The notes: generated by a model from the letters alone, not told the origin. Positions 41,482 through 50,401 are shown, counted from the first letter of the stretch. The stretch: 64,000 nt of DNA from JAAFIW01 sp031414805 (GCA_031414805.1 JANOQJ010000048.1:1-64000); one strand, 5' to 3'. Made by a program: numbers and translations.

Positions 41482-41526
41482 AGCCTTTTACGATATTGCT
41501 TAAGCCGCTCACATAAAAGTAGCAGA
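41482..41526. repeat. Decayed copy of the dispersed 60-bp repeat
   Basis: GCCTTTTACGATATTGCTTA, then AGCCGCT and AAAAGTAGC, align to the family core with several mismatches. This is a weak member. Confidence 0.45.
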
Positions 41527-41621
41527 AAACCCCGCAAGTTGGAGCGTGGATTGGAAGCGAATATCGAGAGGGTGTGCATGCCATCACCGGACGTGATTGG
41601 CTGTCTCGAAGAAACACCCGC

Positions 41622-42428
41622 TCAGTACCCAAACAAGTTCCCCGCCCCCGTCTCCCGCCCCTGCGCCCACCCCAGTAGCAACGCGCCAAACGGCGAATCA
41701 ACGCGCACCTGAGCGCCTGCCTCGCACACTACAAAACAATTGGCGTGCGCTGACTGTCCGTTGACCACCAGGTTGCCGCCGCGCACCCACAGCTCGGTTA
41801 GCGCGCTGGCTTCGAATTCAAACGCTGTTTCAGGCCGCAGGGTCAGTTGCACCATGCGGTGCTCTGTGCCGGTACCCGCATAGTCAAACAGCATTTGCCG
41901 CTGCACGCCGGGCACGCCAGTGGTTTGCAGCGGCAGTGCGTCGACGGGCACATTGATTTCCGGCGGCACGTCGGGGTCGGGGTTGCGAAAGGCTTCGAAG
42001 CGCGAGCCGGCGTGCACACCGCTGATCTCGCTGTTTGGCGGGTAGGTCACCGGACCTTCCAGGCGGGAGACCAGTACGGTGTGGGCATAGGCAATCGCAT
42101 CGTGCGTGGAGCCCATGCGGTTGATGCCCGCCTGGTGGAGGCCAATGCTGCCGTGGTAGTCGGTCAAGCCGCCCTCCACCACAAAGCTGGTGGCCACGCC
42201 CTGGTGCTGGTGCAGGCCGCTGCGCACACCGGCATCAAAGCGCACCAGGCCGAGGTACTGGCCGAGCGCGTCGTCGTGGCGCACGGGTTTGAGGAGCAGG
42301 CCGGGGTTGGCGGTGGGTTGCCAGGGCGCGGTGGCCATGTCAAAAATATGTATACGAGCGGCCTGCCGCCCGGGAGGGAGGGAGGCGTGGTGGGGCTCGG
42401 GGGGTGCCAGGGTGTACAGCGCGTTCAT
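41622..42428 (-). CDS. Cupin-domain protein, dioxygenase-like
   Basis: The 268-residue protein has an N-terminal cupin with 'LVRFDAGVRSGLHQHQG' and 'FVVEGGLTDYHGSI', where His-x-His and Glu resemble metal ligands. A second cupin-like half ends 'VVCEAGAQVRVDSPFGALLL'. Such two-cupin proteins include diketone- and hydroxyacetophenone-cleaving dioxygenases, but the match is not close enough for a substrate. ATG 42426-42428 is preceded by an operator-leader shared with the E1-TRAP operon, implying co-regulation. Confidence 0.65.
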   Translation of the reverse strand: MNALYTLAPPEPHHASLPPGRQAARIHIFDMATAPWQPTANPGLLLKPVRHDDALGQYLGLVRFDAGVRSGLHQHQGVATSFVVEGGLTDYHGSIGLHQAGINRMGSTHDAIAYAHTVLVSRLEGPVTYPPNSEISGVHAGSRFEAFRNPDPDVPPEINVPVDALPLQTTGVPGVQRQMLFDYAGTGTEHRMVQLTLRPETAFEFEASALTELWVRGGNLVVNGQSAHANCFVVCEAGAQVRVDSPFGALLLGWAQGRETGAGNLFGY

Positions 42429-42431
42429 GGG

Positions 42432-42456
42432 CCTGATGGTAACGATCGTTACCAAT
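42432..42456. promoter_or_regulatory. Operator/leader shared with the E1-TRAP operon
   Basis: The perfect 16-bp palindrome GGTAACGATCGTTACC (42438-42453) lies just before the cupin start codon. On the minus strand it reads AATTGGTAACGATCGTTACC followed by ATCAGG, matching the leader at 30328-30352 with two differences. Confidence 0.75.
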
Positions 42457-42513
42457 TAAGGCATGCGGGTTATCCCATAGTTGCGGGAGTTGGTGTTGCG
42501 GCTACAACGAGCC

Positions 42514-42897
42514 ATGCCTGCCACCCTACGCCTTGTCGATTCCATCACCGAGCTGGATGCCGCTGATGCAGGCTGCGTGGCCGTCAGCGGCTCGCATGGC
42601 GGCATCAGCTCTGCCCGCTATGCGTTGGCGGCGCGGCCTTTGCTGAGTGTGTTTAACGACGCGGGTGTGGGCAAAGACGCGGCAGGTATCGCCTCCTTGG
42701 ACTTTTTACAGACGCATCAACTCGCCGCCTGCGCGGTCGCCCACAGCAGCGCCTGCATCGGTCAGGCCCACAGCACGTTGCAAGACGGTTTGATCAGTCA
42801 TGCCAATGCGCTGGCGCAAGCACTGGGCGTGGTGCCGGGGCAGGCTTGCCTGGCCGCCGTGAATGCGCTAACCCATGAAGTCCCCTCCATCATCTAA
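42514..42897 (+). CDS. Conserved small protein of unknown function
   Basis: The 127-residue protein has no signal peptide. 'GCVAVSGSHGGISSARYALA' and 'FNDAGVGKDAAGIASLDFLQ' suggest an alpha/beta nucleotide- or substrate-binding fold with a Gly-rich loop. A pair of cysteines occurs in 'CAVAHSSACIGQAH'. It is 24 bp upstream of a Bug gene on the same strand and divergent from the cupin gene, so a common pathway is plausible. I do not recognise the family. Confidence 0.6.
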   Translation: MPATLRLVDSITELDAADAGCVAVSGSHGGISSARYALAARPLLSVFNDAGVGKDAAGIASLDFLQTHQLAACAVAHSSACIGQAHSTLQDGLISHANALAQALGVVPGQACLAAVNALTHEVPSII

Positions 42898-42920
42898 AAC
42901 CAGCACAGAAAGACTTTTTT

Positions 42921-42982
42921 ATGCCAAATCGCCGAATAGCCCTTGTATTTACTGCTCAAGCAGCTATGTTTTTAGTAGCAAA
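42921..42982. repeat. Dispersed 60-bp repeat forming a signal peptide
   Basis: The forward copy starts at the ATG ('atgccaaatcgccgaatagc') and continues CCTTGTATTTACTGCTCAAG. It is translated as the signal peptide of a Bug protein. Confidence 0.88.
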
Positions 42983-43922
42983 TAAAGCCACTGCTCAAAC
43001 CGCCTGGCCCACCAAACCCGTGCGTATCGTGGTGCCGTTTGCGCCTGGTGGCACCACCGATTTGCTGGCCCGCGCGCTGGCCCCGGAGTTGTCCAGGGCT
43101 TTCGGCCAGAGCTTTGTGGTGGAAAACAAACCGGGCGCGGGTGGCAACATTGGTGCCGATTTGGTGGCCAAGTCGCCCGCCGACGGCTACACGATTTTGA
43201 TGGGCACGGTGGGCACGCACGGCATCAACAAATCGCTGTATGCGCGCATGCCGTTTGATCCGCAAAAAGACTTCGCACCTGTCACGCTGGTGGCCGGTGT
43301 GCCCAATGTGATGGTGGTCAACGCCGAGAAAGCGCGCGCCGCCAATATCAACTCGGTGGCCGACTTTGTGCGCTACGCAAAAGCCAACCCCGGCAAGCTG
43401 AACATGGCCTCCAGCGGCAACGGCACCTCCATTCATCTGGCAGGCGAGTTGTTCAAAACCATGGCGGGTGTGTTCATGACGCACCTGCCCTGCGGCGGCT
43501 CTGGGCCTGCCGTGTTGGGCCTGCTGGCGGGCGACACCGATGTGATGTTTGACAACCTGCCCTCGGCCTTGCCGCACATCAAAACCGGCAAGCTCAAAGC
43601 ACTGGCTGTGACCAGCGCACAGCGGAGCGCCGTGCTGCCCGATGTGCCCACAGTAGAGCAAGCCGGTGGTGCCGTTTTGAAAGGCTACGAAGCCAGCTCG
43701 TGGTTTGGCCTTCTGGCACCCGCGGGCACACCCGCCGATGTGGTGAGCCGCTTGCACGTGGAAGTGGCCAAAGCCTTGAACAGCCCAGCCATCAAAGAGC
43801 GGCTGCTGGCGCAAGGCGCCATTCCCAGCGGCAACACCCCCGCAGAATTCGCGCGCTTGATTGATGAAGAAATCAAAAAATGGGCGCCGGTGGTCAAGGC
43901 TTCGGGTGCCAAGGTCGATTGA
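42921..43922 (+). CDS. Bug/TctC-family substrate-binding protein with repeat-derived signal peptide
   Basis: The 333-residue product has Bug motifs 'KPVRIVVPFAPGGTTDLLAR', 'SFVVENKPGAGGNIGADLV', 'MTHLPCGGSGPAVLGLLAGD' and 'LLAPAGTPADVVSRLHVEV'. Its signal peptide, 'MPNRRIALVFTAQAAMFLVA' then 'NKATAQ', is encoded almost entirely by a copy of the dispersed repeat (42921-42982), which supplies the ATG, the basic start and the hydrophobic core. Export is therefore likely but from an unusual signal. It is linked to the 127-residue gene upstream. The ligand is unknown. Confidence 0.9.
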   Translation: MPNRRIALVFTAQAAMFLVANKATAQTAWPTKPVRIVVPFAPGGTTDLLARALAPELSRAFGQSFVVENKPGAGGNIGADLVAKSPADGYTILMGTVGTHGINKSLYARMPFDPQKDFAPVTLVAGVPNVMVVNAEKARAANINSVADFVRYAKANPGKLNMASSGNGTSIHLAGELFKTMAGVFMTHLPCGGSGPAVLGLLAGDTDVMFDNLPSALPHIKTGKLKALAVTSAQRSAVLPDVPTVEQAGGAVLKGYEASSWFGLLAPAGTPADVVSRLHVEVAKALNSPAIKERLLAQGAIPSGNTPAEFARLIDEEIKKWAPVVKASGAKVD

Positions 43923-44837
43923 TCAGAGCTGAGGCACCGCTAGTTGGGCCACTTCGGTCAGCCACGCCGTCACCAACTGCACGGCAGGCCGCTGGCTTTG
44001 CTGGCGCGTGGCCAGAGCCAGGTAACGGCTTCCCCCTGACGTGAAGCCTTGCGGCGCGGCCAGCACACCGGCTTGCACATCGTCCATCACCATGGGGTAG
44101 GGGCCAATGCCCACGCCCAAGCCTGCGGCAGCGGCTTGAAGTGAGAGGTAAAAGTGGCCGTAGCGGCGCTCGGCAATCGCCGTGTTTTTGCTTGGATGCT
44201 TTGACAGCTTGGGCTGCAGCCGTTGCCAATCAGCCCAGGCCTGCGGGCGGGTTTCGCTGACCAGGCGCGGCAGCGTGGACCAGGCTTGTTTGACGCGTGG
44301 GCTGACCACCGGGCCTACCCACTCGTCCATCAAGTGCTGCACCACCAGGTCACCCTGCAGTTCATGGTCAGACCGGCGAATGGCCAGGTCAGCATTGCTG
44401 CCGACCAGATCAATCGGCCCGCCACCGGCCAGCACATGCACCGACAGTTGCGGGTGCCGCGCCTCAAATTCACCCAACCGCGGCACGAGCCAGCGAATGG
44501 CGAGCGTGGCTTCGCACGACACCACCACGGTGTCGCTGGCCTGGCGGCGCGCCTGCGCAGCAGCGGCACGCAGCAGGTCAACCGCCGCACGCGCTTGGGC
44601 CACATAGGCCTGGCCCGTGGGTGTGAGCACCAGGCGCAGGTGCCGCCGCTCGAACAAGGCAGCACCCAACAAGGTTTCCAGTGACGCCACTTGCCGACTC
44701 ACCGCGCCATGCGTCAGGTGCACAGCGCGAGCGGCCGCAGTGAAGCTGCCGGTGTCGACAGCAGCCAGCAGGCAACGCAGTGCGGTGGTGGAGGGGAGGT
44801 CTCGCTCGGAAGTGGGCAGCACAACTGGTTTTTGCAT
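43923..44837 (-). CDS. LysR family regulator (GcvA-like)
   Basis: The 304-residue protein has 'LPSTTALRCLLAAVDTGSFT' and 'AVHLTHGAVSRQVASLETLL', typical of the GcvA subgroup, and a C-terminal effector domain. ATG 44835-44837 is preferred because the domain begins about 18 residues later; the frame extends further upstream without homology. It is convergent with the Bug gene (adjacent stop codons) and divergent from the cupin/threonine aldolase pair. Confidence 0.9.
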   Translation of the reverse strand: MQKPVVLPTSERDLPSTTALRCLLAAVDTGSFTAAARAVHLTHGAVSRQVASLETLLGAALFERRHLRLVLTPTGQAYVAQARAAVDLLRAAAAQARRQASDTVVVSCEATLAIRWLVPRLGEFEARHPQLSVHVLAGGGPIDLVGSNADLAIRRSDHELQGDLVVQHLMDEWVGPVVSPRVKQAWSTLPRLVSETRPQAWADWQRLQPKLSKHPSKNTAIAERRYGHFYLSLQAAAAGLGVGIGPYPMVMDDVQAGVLAAPQGFTSGGSRYLALATRQQSQRPAVQLVTAWLTEVAQLAVPQL

Positions 44838-44951
44838 GGCAGCATTGTGCAGAAAACTCACAGCACGGGGTAAAAAATAGCGATTGAGCAGTGCCTGCAA
44901 TTGCGAGAACATCGGCACTTGCGCTGAACCTCTACTTTCTCAAGGAAACAC

Positions 44952-45326
44952 ATGCTCTCCATCACCACCCCCGCCGAAGTTGCCGCCAGCCTGACCGAAC
45001 TGTGGTCGCCCCGCGTGGTGGCGCAAGTGGATGACTCGTATGTCAAGGTGGCCAAAGTGCAGGGCACGTTTGGCTGGCATGCGCATGATGGGGAAGACGA
45101 GTTGTTCTTCATTCTCAAAGGTCGGCTGCGCATTGAAATGCAAGCGGGCGCTGTCGAGCTGGCAGCTGGCGATGTGTATGTGGTGCCCAAGGGCGTGCGC
45201 CACAACACCGTGGCGACCGAGGAGTGCCACCTCATGCTGATTGAGCGCAAATCCACCTTGCACACCGGCAACGAAATCACCGAAAAAACCCGCTCGCTGG
45301 CCGATCAGCTGCGATCCGTTGAATGA
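44952..45326 (+). CDS. Small cupin-domain protein
   Basis: The 124-residue single cupin shows 'GTFGWHAHDGEDELFFILKG' (His-x-His-x3-Asp-Glu pattern) and 'LAAGDVYVVPKGVRHNTVA', the two conserved cupin motifs, so it probably binds a metal. Function cannot be deduced from the fold. It lies directly upstream of ltaE in the same direction, and their ends nearly overlap. Confidence 0.85.
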   Translation: MLSITTPAEVAASLTELWSPRVVAQVDDSYVKVAKVQGTFGWHAHDGEDELFFILKGRLRIEMQAGAVELAAGDVYVVPKGVRHNTVATEECHLMLIERKSTLHTGNEITEKTRSLADQLRSVE

Positions 45327-45340
45327 TTGGATCCACGCAC

Positions 45341-46390
45341 ATGACCGAAAAATTTATCGATCTGCGCAGCGACACGGTCACCCGCCCGACCCCCGCCATG
45401 CGCGCGGCCATGGCGGCTGCGCCAGTTGGCGACGATGTGTTTGGCGACGACCCGACTGTGAATTTGCTGCAAGACACGCTGGCCGCACGCCTGGGCTTTG
45501 AAGCCGGTTTGTTCTGCGCCAGCGGCACGCAAAGCAACCTGGTGGCCATCATGTCGCACTGCCAGCGGGGTGACGAATACATCGTGGGTCAGCAAGCCCA
45601 CACCTACCGCTACGAGGGTGGCGGCGCGGGTGTTCTGGGCAGCGTGTGGCCGCAGCCGATTACCAATGCGCCGGACGGCTGCCTGCCGCTGGCTGATATT
45701 GAAGCAGCCATCAAACCCGACGACCCGCACTTTGCGCGCACCCGTTTGCTGGCGCTAGAAAACACCATTGGCGGGCGCGTGCTGCCGCCCGCTTACCTGA
45801 CGCAAGCCATGGCCCATGCGCGCCGCCACGGGTTGGCCACGCATCTGGATGGGGCGCGGTTTTTCAACGCGGTGGTGGCCTCGCGCCAAGGCGACGAAGA
45901 CGGGCACGAGAGCATCAACGCCTGCGCGCACCGTTTGCTGCAAGGTTTTGATTCGGTGTCGATTTGTTTGAGCAAAGGTCTGGGTGCACCGGTCGGTTCG
46001 GTGTTGCTGGGCAGCCGGGCGCTGATCGCCAGTGGTCGGCGCATTCGCAAAATACTGGGCGGTGGCATGCGCCAGGCTGGTGTGCTGGCCGCTGCGGGCG
46101 TGTATGCGCTGGAGCACCATGTTGACCGGCTGGCCGATGACCATGCAAACGCGCAACGTCTGTGGCAGGGCTTGCAGGGGCTGGAGGGCTTGACGCTGAC
46201 GCAGCCGCAAACCAATATTGTGTTTGCGCACGTCAACGCTGATGTGGCTGAGCGTTTCGTGGCGCACTTGAAGGCGCGGCAGGTGGGTTACACCGGTTTG
46301 TATGCGCTGCGCTGGGTCACGCACCTGGACGTGTCAGCGGCGGATGTGGACGACGCGGTGGCGCGAATTCGTGCCTTCTGGACAAGCTAA
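45341..46390 (+). CDS. ltaE: Low-specificity L-threonine aldolase
   Basis: The 349-residue PLP enzyme cleaves L-threonine and L-allo-threonine to glycine and acetaldehyde. It begins 'FIDLRSDTVTRPTPAMRAAM' and has 'GDDVFGDDPTVNLLQD', 'LENTIGGRVLPPAYL' and the PLP lysine Lys212 in 'SICLSKGLGAPVGSVLLG'. ATG 45341 fits homologues; ATG 45323 overlaps the cupin stop codon and would add six residues. It is probably co-transcribed with the cupin gene. Confidence 0.95.
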   Translation: MTEKFIDLRSDTVTRPTPAMRAAMAAAPVGDDVFGDDPTVNLLQDTLAARLGFEAGLFCASGTQSNLVAIMSHCQRGDEYIVGQQAHTYRYEGGGAGVLGSVWPQPITNAPDGCLPLADIEAAIKPDDPHFARTRLLALENTIGGRVLPPAYLTQAMAHARRHGLATHLDGARFFNAVVASRQGDEDGHESINACAHRLLQGFDSVSICLSKGLGAPVGSVLLGSRALIASGRRIRKILGGGMRQAGVLAAAGVYALEHHVDRLADDHANAQRLWQGLQGLEGLTLTQPQTNIVFAHVNADVAERFVAHLKARQVGYTGLYALRWVTHLDVSAADVDDAVARIRAFWTS

Positions 46391-46394
46391 AAGC

Positions 46395-46718
46395 TCAAAC
46401 CCCCCAAACCACCTCGTGCCCTGCCTTTTCGCAGCGGCGCAGCATGTCGATAAAAGGCTGGGCGCGCTGGCTCAGCGATACGCCCTCGGCGCGCTCGGGC
46501 ACCAACCCTTGCGCCACAGCCTCGTCGATTCGGGCTTGTTTTTGCGCCTCGTCCTGGCGAACCGCGGCTTGCAGGGCCGTGATGGCAGCGGCCATCTCTT
46601 CGGGCACCAAGATGCCCTCTGCACTGGGCTCGCGGCCCAAGATCTGCAGCATCTGGCGGCCATTGGGCTCCAGCATGATCAGGTCTGCCGTGGACTTGGA
46701 TTTGAATTTGTAGAGCAT
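46395..46718 (-). CDS. DUF1840 family protein
   Basis: The 107-residue soluble protein begins 'MLYKFKSKSTADLIMLEPNG' and has 'GILVPEEMAAAITALQAAV', the DUF1840 pattern common in Burkholderiales. Function is unknown. It lies 25 bp downstream of the 215-residue unknown gene and is likely in one operon with it. It converges on ltaE. An overlapping frame (46387-46734) gives an Arg-rich product without homology and was rejected. Confidence 0.88.
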   Translation of the reverse strand: MLYKFKSKSTADLIMLEPNGRQMLQILGREPSAEGILVPEEMAAAITALQAAVRQDEAQKQARIDEAVAQGLVPERAEGVSLSQRAQPFIDMLRRCEKAGHEVVWGV

Positions 46719-46743
46719 GTTGAACGGTAATCAAAAAGGCTAT

Positions 46744-47391
46744 TTAGCGCCCGTTGAGGCCGTAAAAAGGCTGCGTTTTTTCAAAATCAGCCCGCAGTGG
46801 AACGGGATCGGTGGGCGCAAACGACGGGCCGCCAGACTGGTCTTCACGCCACTCATCTTCAAACAGCTGGTTCAACTCCAGCCGACGCTTGGCCGCCACG
46901 CGCTCCTGGCGGACCGCCTCGGTCCAGAAAACAGGGTCTGGCATGTCAGCGTAAGGGCACGCAGCATCGGGCGCGATGCGCCAGGACACGCTGCGCACGG
47001 CCTCAGCCAATTCCGGGTTGGTGCTGTCTACTCGGGTCATGTAGCTGGCCTCGAACGCTGAAAAGTACAGTGGGAGCGATTCGTCCCAAAATTTCAGCGT
47101 CAGGATGATCTGGAACACCAGCCGCCCTTGCGACGAAACCGTCATCACGTCGGTGCTAATCCACACCGGGGGAATGCCGTGTTCGCGCAGCATGTCGCTC
47201 ACGAGTGTGCGCAGGGTTTCGCGTTGTCCGTTCACCACAGTCGATGACTGACGTGCCAGCTGATGCTGTGCCGAGTGCACAGCGGAGGGGCGAAAGCCAC
47301 TGCTGTCGGAGCTGCGTTCACCGCGTCCGGCAGACGATGAGCGGGCTGGGGCGGGCGCACTGCCCATCAAGCGGGCGAACCAATTGGCCAT
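46744..47391 (-). CDS. Conserved protein of unknown function
   Basis: The 215-residue protein has a Ser/Ala-rich disordered N-terminus (residues about 10-50), then a compact region with 'LREHGIPPVWISTDVMTVSS' and 'LVFQIILTLKFWDESLPLYF', and an acidic, Trp-containing tail ('LFEDEWREDQSGGPSF'). No signal peptide or membrane helix is obvious. I do not recognise the family. It starts divergently from the anthranilate cluster across 194 bp. Confidence 0.65.
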   Translation of the reverse strand: MANWFARLMGSAPAPARSSSAGRGERSSDSSGFRPSAVHSAQHQLARQSSTVVNGQRETLRTLVSDMLREHGIPPVWISTDVMTVSSQGRLVFQIILTLKFWDESLPLYFSAFEASYMTRVDSTNPELAEAVRSVSWRIAPDAACPYADMPDPVFWTEAVRQERVAAKRRLELNQLFEDEWREDQSGGPSFAPTDPVPLRADFEKTQPFYGLNGR

Positions 47392-47585
47392 TGAAATCTC
47401 CAGGTGTAAGCGCTGGGCATTGAGACTGATTTGCGCAGGCGGACGAAATTCAGCCGATCGTTTTGGTTAGCCGTGTCCCTAGGACAAGAGCGATATTTAG
47501 CCAACTCGTGTGATTCTGCCTGTAATGAGGCCAATCGTATACAGTTTGACGGCGCAAAATTGCTTGAGGTATAAACAATTCCATT

Positions 47586-49934
47586 ATGAATATTTTGTGC
47601 ATTGGTGGTGGACCCGCCGGTTTGTACTTTGCGCTGCTGATGAAATCACGGCAGCCGGGACATCACATCACCGTGGTGGAGCGCAACAAGCCGTTCGATA
47701 CCTTTGGTTGGGGTGTTGTGCTCAGCGACCAGACGCTGGCTAATTTGCGCGAAGCGGACCCTGTGAGTGCGCAGCTGATTGGCGACGATTTCTATCACTG
47801 GGACGACATTGAGGTTTTCTTCAAAGGCCGCTCGGTGCGCTCCGGCGGCCACGGGTTTTGCGGCATTGGCCGCAAGCGCTTGCTCAACATATTGCAAGAG
47901 CGCTGCCAGCAATTGGGCGTGGACCTGGTGTTTGAGTGCGACGCCGACGACGACCAGGCCCTGGCAGCTGAGTACAACGCAGACTTGGTGATTGCCTGCG
48001 ATGGCTTGAACAGCCGCATCCGCAACCGCTACGCCGCCACCTACCAGCCCGATGTTGACCTGCGCCAGTGCCGCTTCGTGTGGCTTGGCACGCATAAAAA
48101 GTTTGACGCTTTTACCTTTGCTTTCGAACAAACTGAGCATGGCTGGTTTGCAGCGCACGCCTATCAGTTCAACGACGACACCTCCACGTTTATTGTGGAG
48201 ACCCCGCAAGCCGTGTGGCAGGCCCATGGCCTCGATGCAATGAGCCAGGCAGACGCGATTGCGTTTTGCCAGACGCTGTTCGCCAAGTACCTGGACGGCC
48301 ATGCGTTGATGAGCAACGCCAGCCACTTGCGCGGTAGCGCCAACTGGATTCGTTTTCCACGCGTGGTGTGCCAGCAGTGGGTACACCATGAAACCATCAA
48401 CGGTAAATCGGTGTCGATTGTGCTGATGGGCGATGCCGCGCACACGGCCCATTTTTCAATCGGCAGCGGCACCAAGCTGGCAATGGAAGACGCAATTGAC
48501 CTGGCCGATGAGTTTCAACGCCACGCTGATGTGGATATTGCTCTAGGCAGCTACGTAGCACGCCGCAGCGTGGAAGTGCTCAAAATTCAAAACGCTGCGC
48601 GCAACTCCACGGAGTGGTTTGAGAACGTGGCGCGCTACAGCGGCATGAATATCGAGCAGTTCGCCTACTCGTTGCTCACCCGTTCGCAACGCATCAGCCA
48701 CGAAAACCTGCGGCTGCGCGATGAAGCCTGGTTGGGTGGCTATGAAGCGTGGCTTTCGGGTGGCAAACCGGTGCTGCCCATGCTCACACCATTCAAGGTG
48801 CGTGATGTCGCTTTGAAAAACCGCATCGTCGTCTCGCCCATGGCCACCTACAGCGCGGTGGATGGTGTGCCGCAAGATTTTTTGCTGGTCCACCTGGGCG
48901 CACGCGCTTTGGGCGGCGCGGCGCTGGTGATGGTGGAGATGACCAGCCCCACACCCGAGGGCCGCATCACACCCGGCTGCACGGGGTTGTACAACGACGC
49001 GCAGCAGGCAGCGTTCAAGCGCATCGTGGACTTTGTGCACACCAGCAGCAGCGCCAAAATCGGCTTGCAAATCGGCCACAGCGGGCCCAAGGGCTCGACC
49101 CAACTGGGCTGGCAAACCACCGACGAACCGCTGGACACTGGAAACTGGCCTGTACTGGCCGCCAGTGCTGTGGCCTACGGAGAGCAAAACCAGCTGCCAC
49201 GCGCGATGACCCGTGCCGACATGGACGCGACGACCGCAGCCTTCGTTGAATCCACCCGCCGCGCGGCAGCCTGTGGTTTTGACTGGCTGGAACTGCACTG
49301 CGCGCACGGCTATTTGCTCAGCAGTTTCATCACCCCGCTGACCAACCACCGCACCGATGGATACGGAGGAAGTCTGGAAAACCGCTGCCTCTACCCATTG
49401 GAAGTGTTCGCCGCCATGCGTGCCGTGTGGCCCGCGCACCTGCCCATGAGCGTACGCATCTCCGCGCACGACTGGGCACCCGGCGGCAACACCGATGACG
49501 ATGCGGTGGCTATCGCCCGGCTGTTCAAAGCGGTCGGTTGCGACATGGTGGACGTGTCGTCCGGACAGACCACGCGCGCTGCCAAGCCGATTTACGGGCG
49601 GATGTACCAAACCCCGTTTGCCGACCGCATCCGCAACGAAGTGGGCATTGGCACCATCGCCGTGGGCGCGATCAGCGAGGCCGACCAGGCCAACAGCATC
49701 ATTGCCGCCGGCCGCGCCGACCTGTGCGCCATCGCCCGCCCGCACCTGGCCGACCCGGCGTGGACGCTGCACGAAGCGGCCAAGCTGCAAAGCAGGCATG
49801 TGGACTGGCCGCTGCCCTATCTGTCTGGCCGCGACCAGCTGTACCGAGAGCTTTTTAAGCAAAAACAGGCATCAGCCCTTGTAAATACTGCTCAAACAGC
49901 TATTAAAGTTGTAGCGAACGAGGAGGGGTTATAG
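47586..49934 (+). CDS. abmA: 2-aminobenzoyl-CoA monooxygenase/reductase (bifunctional salicylyl-CoA 5-hydroxylase-like)
   Basis: The 782-residue fusion has an N-terminal FAD monooxygenase (GxGxxG 'CIGGGPAGLYFALLM', later 'VLMGDAAHTAHFSIGSGTKL') and, from about residue 399, an Old Yellow Enzyme barrel ('LTPFKVRDVALKNRIVVSPM', 'LQIGHSGPKGSTQ', 'CAHGYLLSSFITPLTNHRTD'). This domain pair defines 2-aminobenzoyl-CoA monooxygenase/reductase, which hydroxylates and dearomatises anthraniloyl-CoA. The C-terminal 'ASALVNTAQTAIKVVANEEG' is encoded by the dispersed repeat. It opens a cluster with CoA ligase, dehydrogenase and hydratase genes. Salicylyl-CoA is an alternative substrate. Confidence 0.9.
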   Translation: MNILCIGGGPAGLYFALLMKSRQPGHHITVVERNKPFDTFGWGVVLSDQTLANLREADPVSAQLIGDDFYHWDDIEVFFKGRSVRSGGHGFCGIGRKRLLNILQERCQQLGVDLVFECDADDDQALAAEYNADLVIACDGLNSRIRNRYAATYQPDVDLRQCRFVWLGTHKKFDAFTFAFEQTEHGWFAAHAYQFNDDTSTFIVETPQAVWQAHGLDAMSQADAIAFCQTLFAKYLDGHALMSNASHLRGSANWIRFPRVVCQQWVHHETINGKSVSIVLMGDAAHTAHFSIGSGTKLAMEDAIDLADEFQRHADVDIALGSYVARRSVEVLKIQNAARNSTEWFENVARYSGMNIEQFAYSLLTRSQRISHENLRLRDEAWLGGYEAWLSGGKPVLPMLTPFKVRDVALKNRIVVSPMATYSAVDGVPQDFLLVHLGARALGGAALVMVEMTSPTPEGRITPGCTGLYNDAQQAAFKRIVDFVHTSSSAKIGLQIGHSGPKGSTQLGWQTTDEPLDTGNWPVLAASAVAYGEQNQLPRAMTRADMDATTAAFVESTRRAAACGFDWLELHCAHGYLLSSFITPLTNHRTDGYGGSLENRCLYPLEVFAAMRAVWPAHLPMSVRISAHDWAPGGNTDDDAVAIARLFKAVGCDMVDVSSGQTTRAAKPIYGRMYQTPFADRIRNEVGIGTIAVGAISEADQANSIIAAGRADLCAIARPHLADPAWTLHEAAKLQSRHVDWPLPYLSGRDQLYRELFKQKQASALVNTAQTAIKVVANEEGL
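49866..49918. repeat. Dispersed 60-bp repeat at the 3' end of abmA
   Basis: The forward copy (core 'cagcccttgtaaatactgct') is translated as the C-terminal tail of the flavoprotein; the stop codon follows it. Confidence 0.88.
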
Positions 49935-49936
49935 CC

Positions 49937-50401
49937 ATGGACATGGAAGCCCGCGCCCGCGCCGAGCACCCGCAAGCCCTGCGCTTGTGGCTGCGCCTGC
50001 TCACCTGCACCCAGTTGGTGGAAAGGCAGGTGCGCAGCCAACTGCGCGAGCAGTTTGAAACCACCTTGCCCCGCTTTGACTTGATGGCCCAGCTGGAGCG
50101 CACGCCCGACGGCCTGAAGATGAACGAACTGTCGCGCCGCCTGATGGTGACCGGCGGCAACGTCACTGGCATCACCGACCAGTTGGTGGCCGAAGGGCTG
50201 GTCGAGCGCACGCCCGTAGAAGGCGACCGCCGCGCCTACCTGGTGCGCCTGACCCCATCAGGCCGCCTGGCCTTTCACGCCATGGCCCACGCGCACGAGG
50301 CCTGGATCGTCGGGGCGTTTGGGGGGCTGAACGAGAAAGATATGGCGCAATTGCACCGGCTGCTGGGCAAGGTGAAGGCGCATCATTTGGAGACCACATG
50401 A
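49937..50401 (+). CDS. MarR family regulator of the aminobenzoate cluster
   Basis: The 154-residue protein has 'PRFDLMAQLERTPDGLKMNE' and 'LSRRLMVTGGNVTGITDQLV' with the wing 'GDRRAYLVRLTPSGRLAF', as in MarR proteins that sense aromatic acyl-CoAs. It starts 2 bp after the flavoprotein stop codon and overlaps the next gene (ATGA), so it is inside the operon it presumably represses. Confidence 0.92.
   Translation: MDMEARARAEHPQALRLWLRLLTCTQLVERQVRSQLREQFETTLPRFDLMAQLERTPDGLKMNELSRRLMVTGGNVTGITDQLVAEGLVERTPVEGDRRAYLVRLTPSGRLAFHAMAHAHEAWIVGAFGGLNEKDMAQLHRLLGKVKAHHLETT

Noticed and set aside
46387..46734. Arg/Ala-rich frame overlapping the DUF1840 gene
   Set aside because: The DUF1840 frame has family-like sequence; the overlapping one does not.
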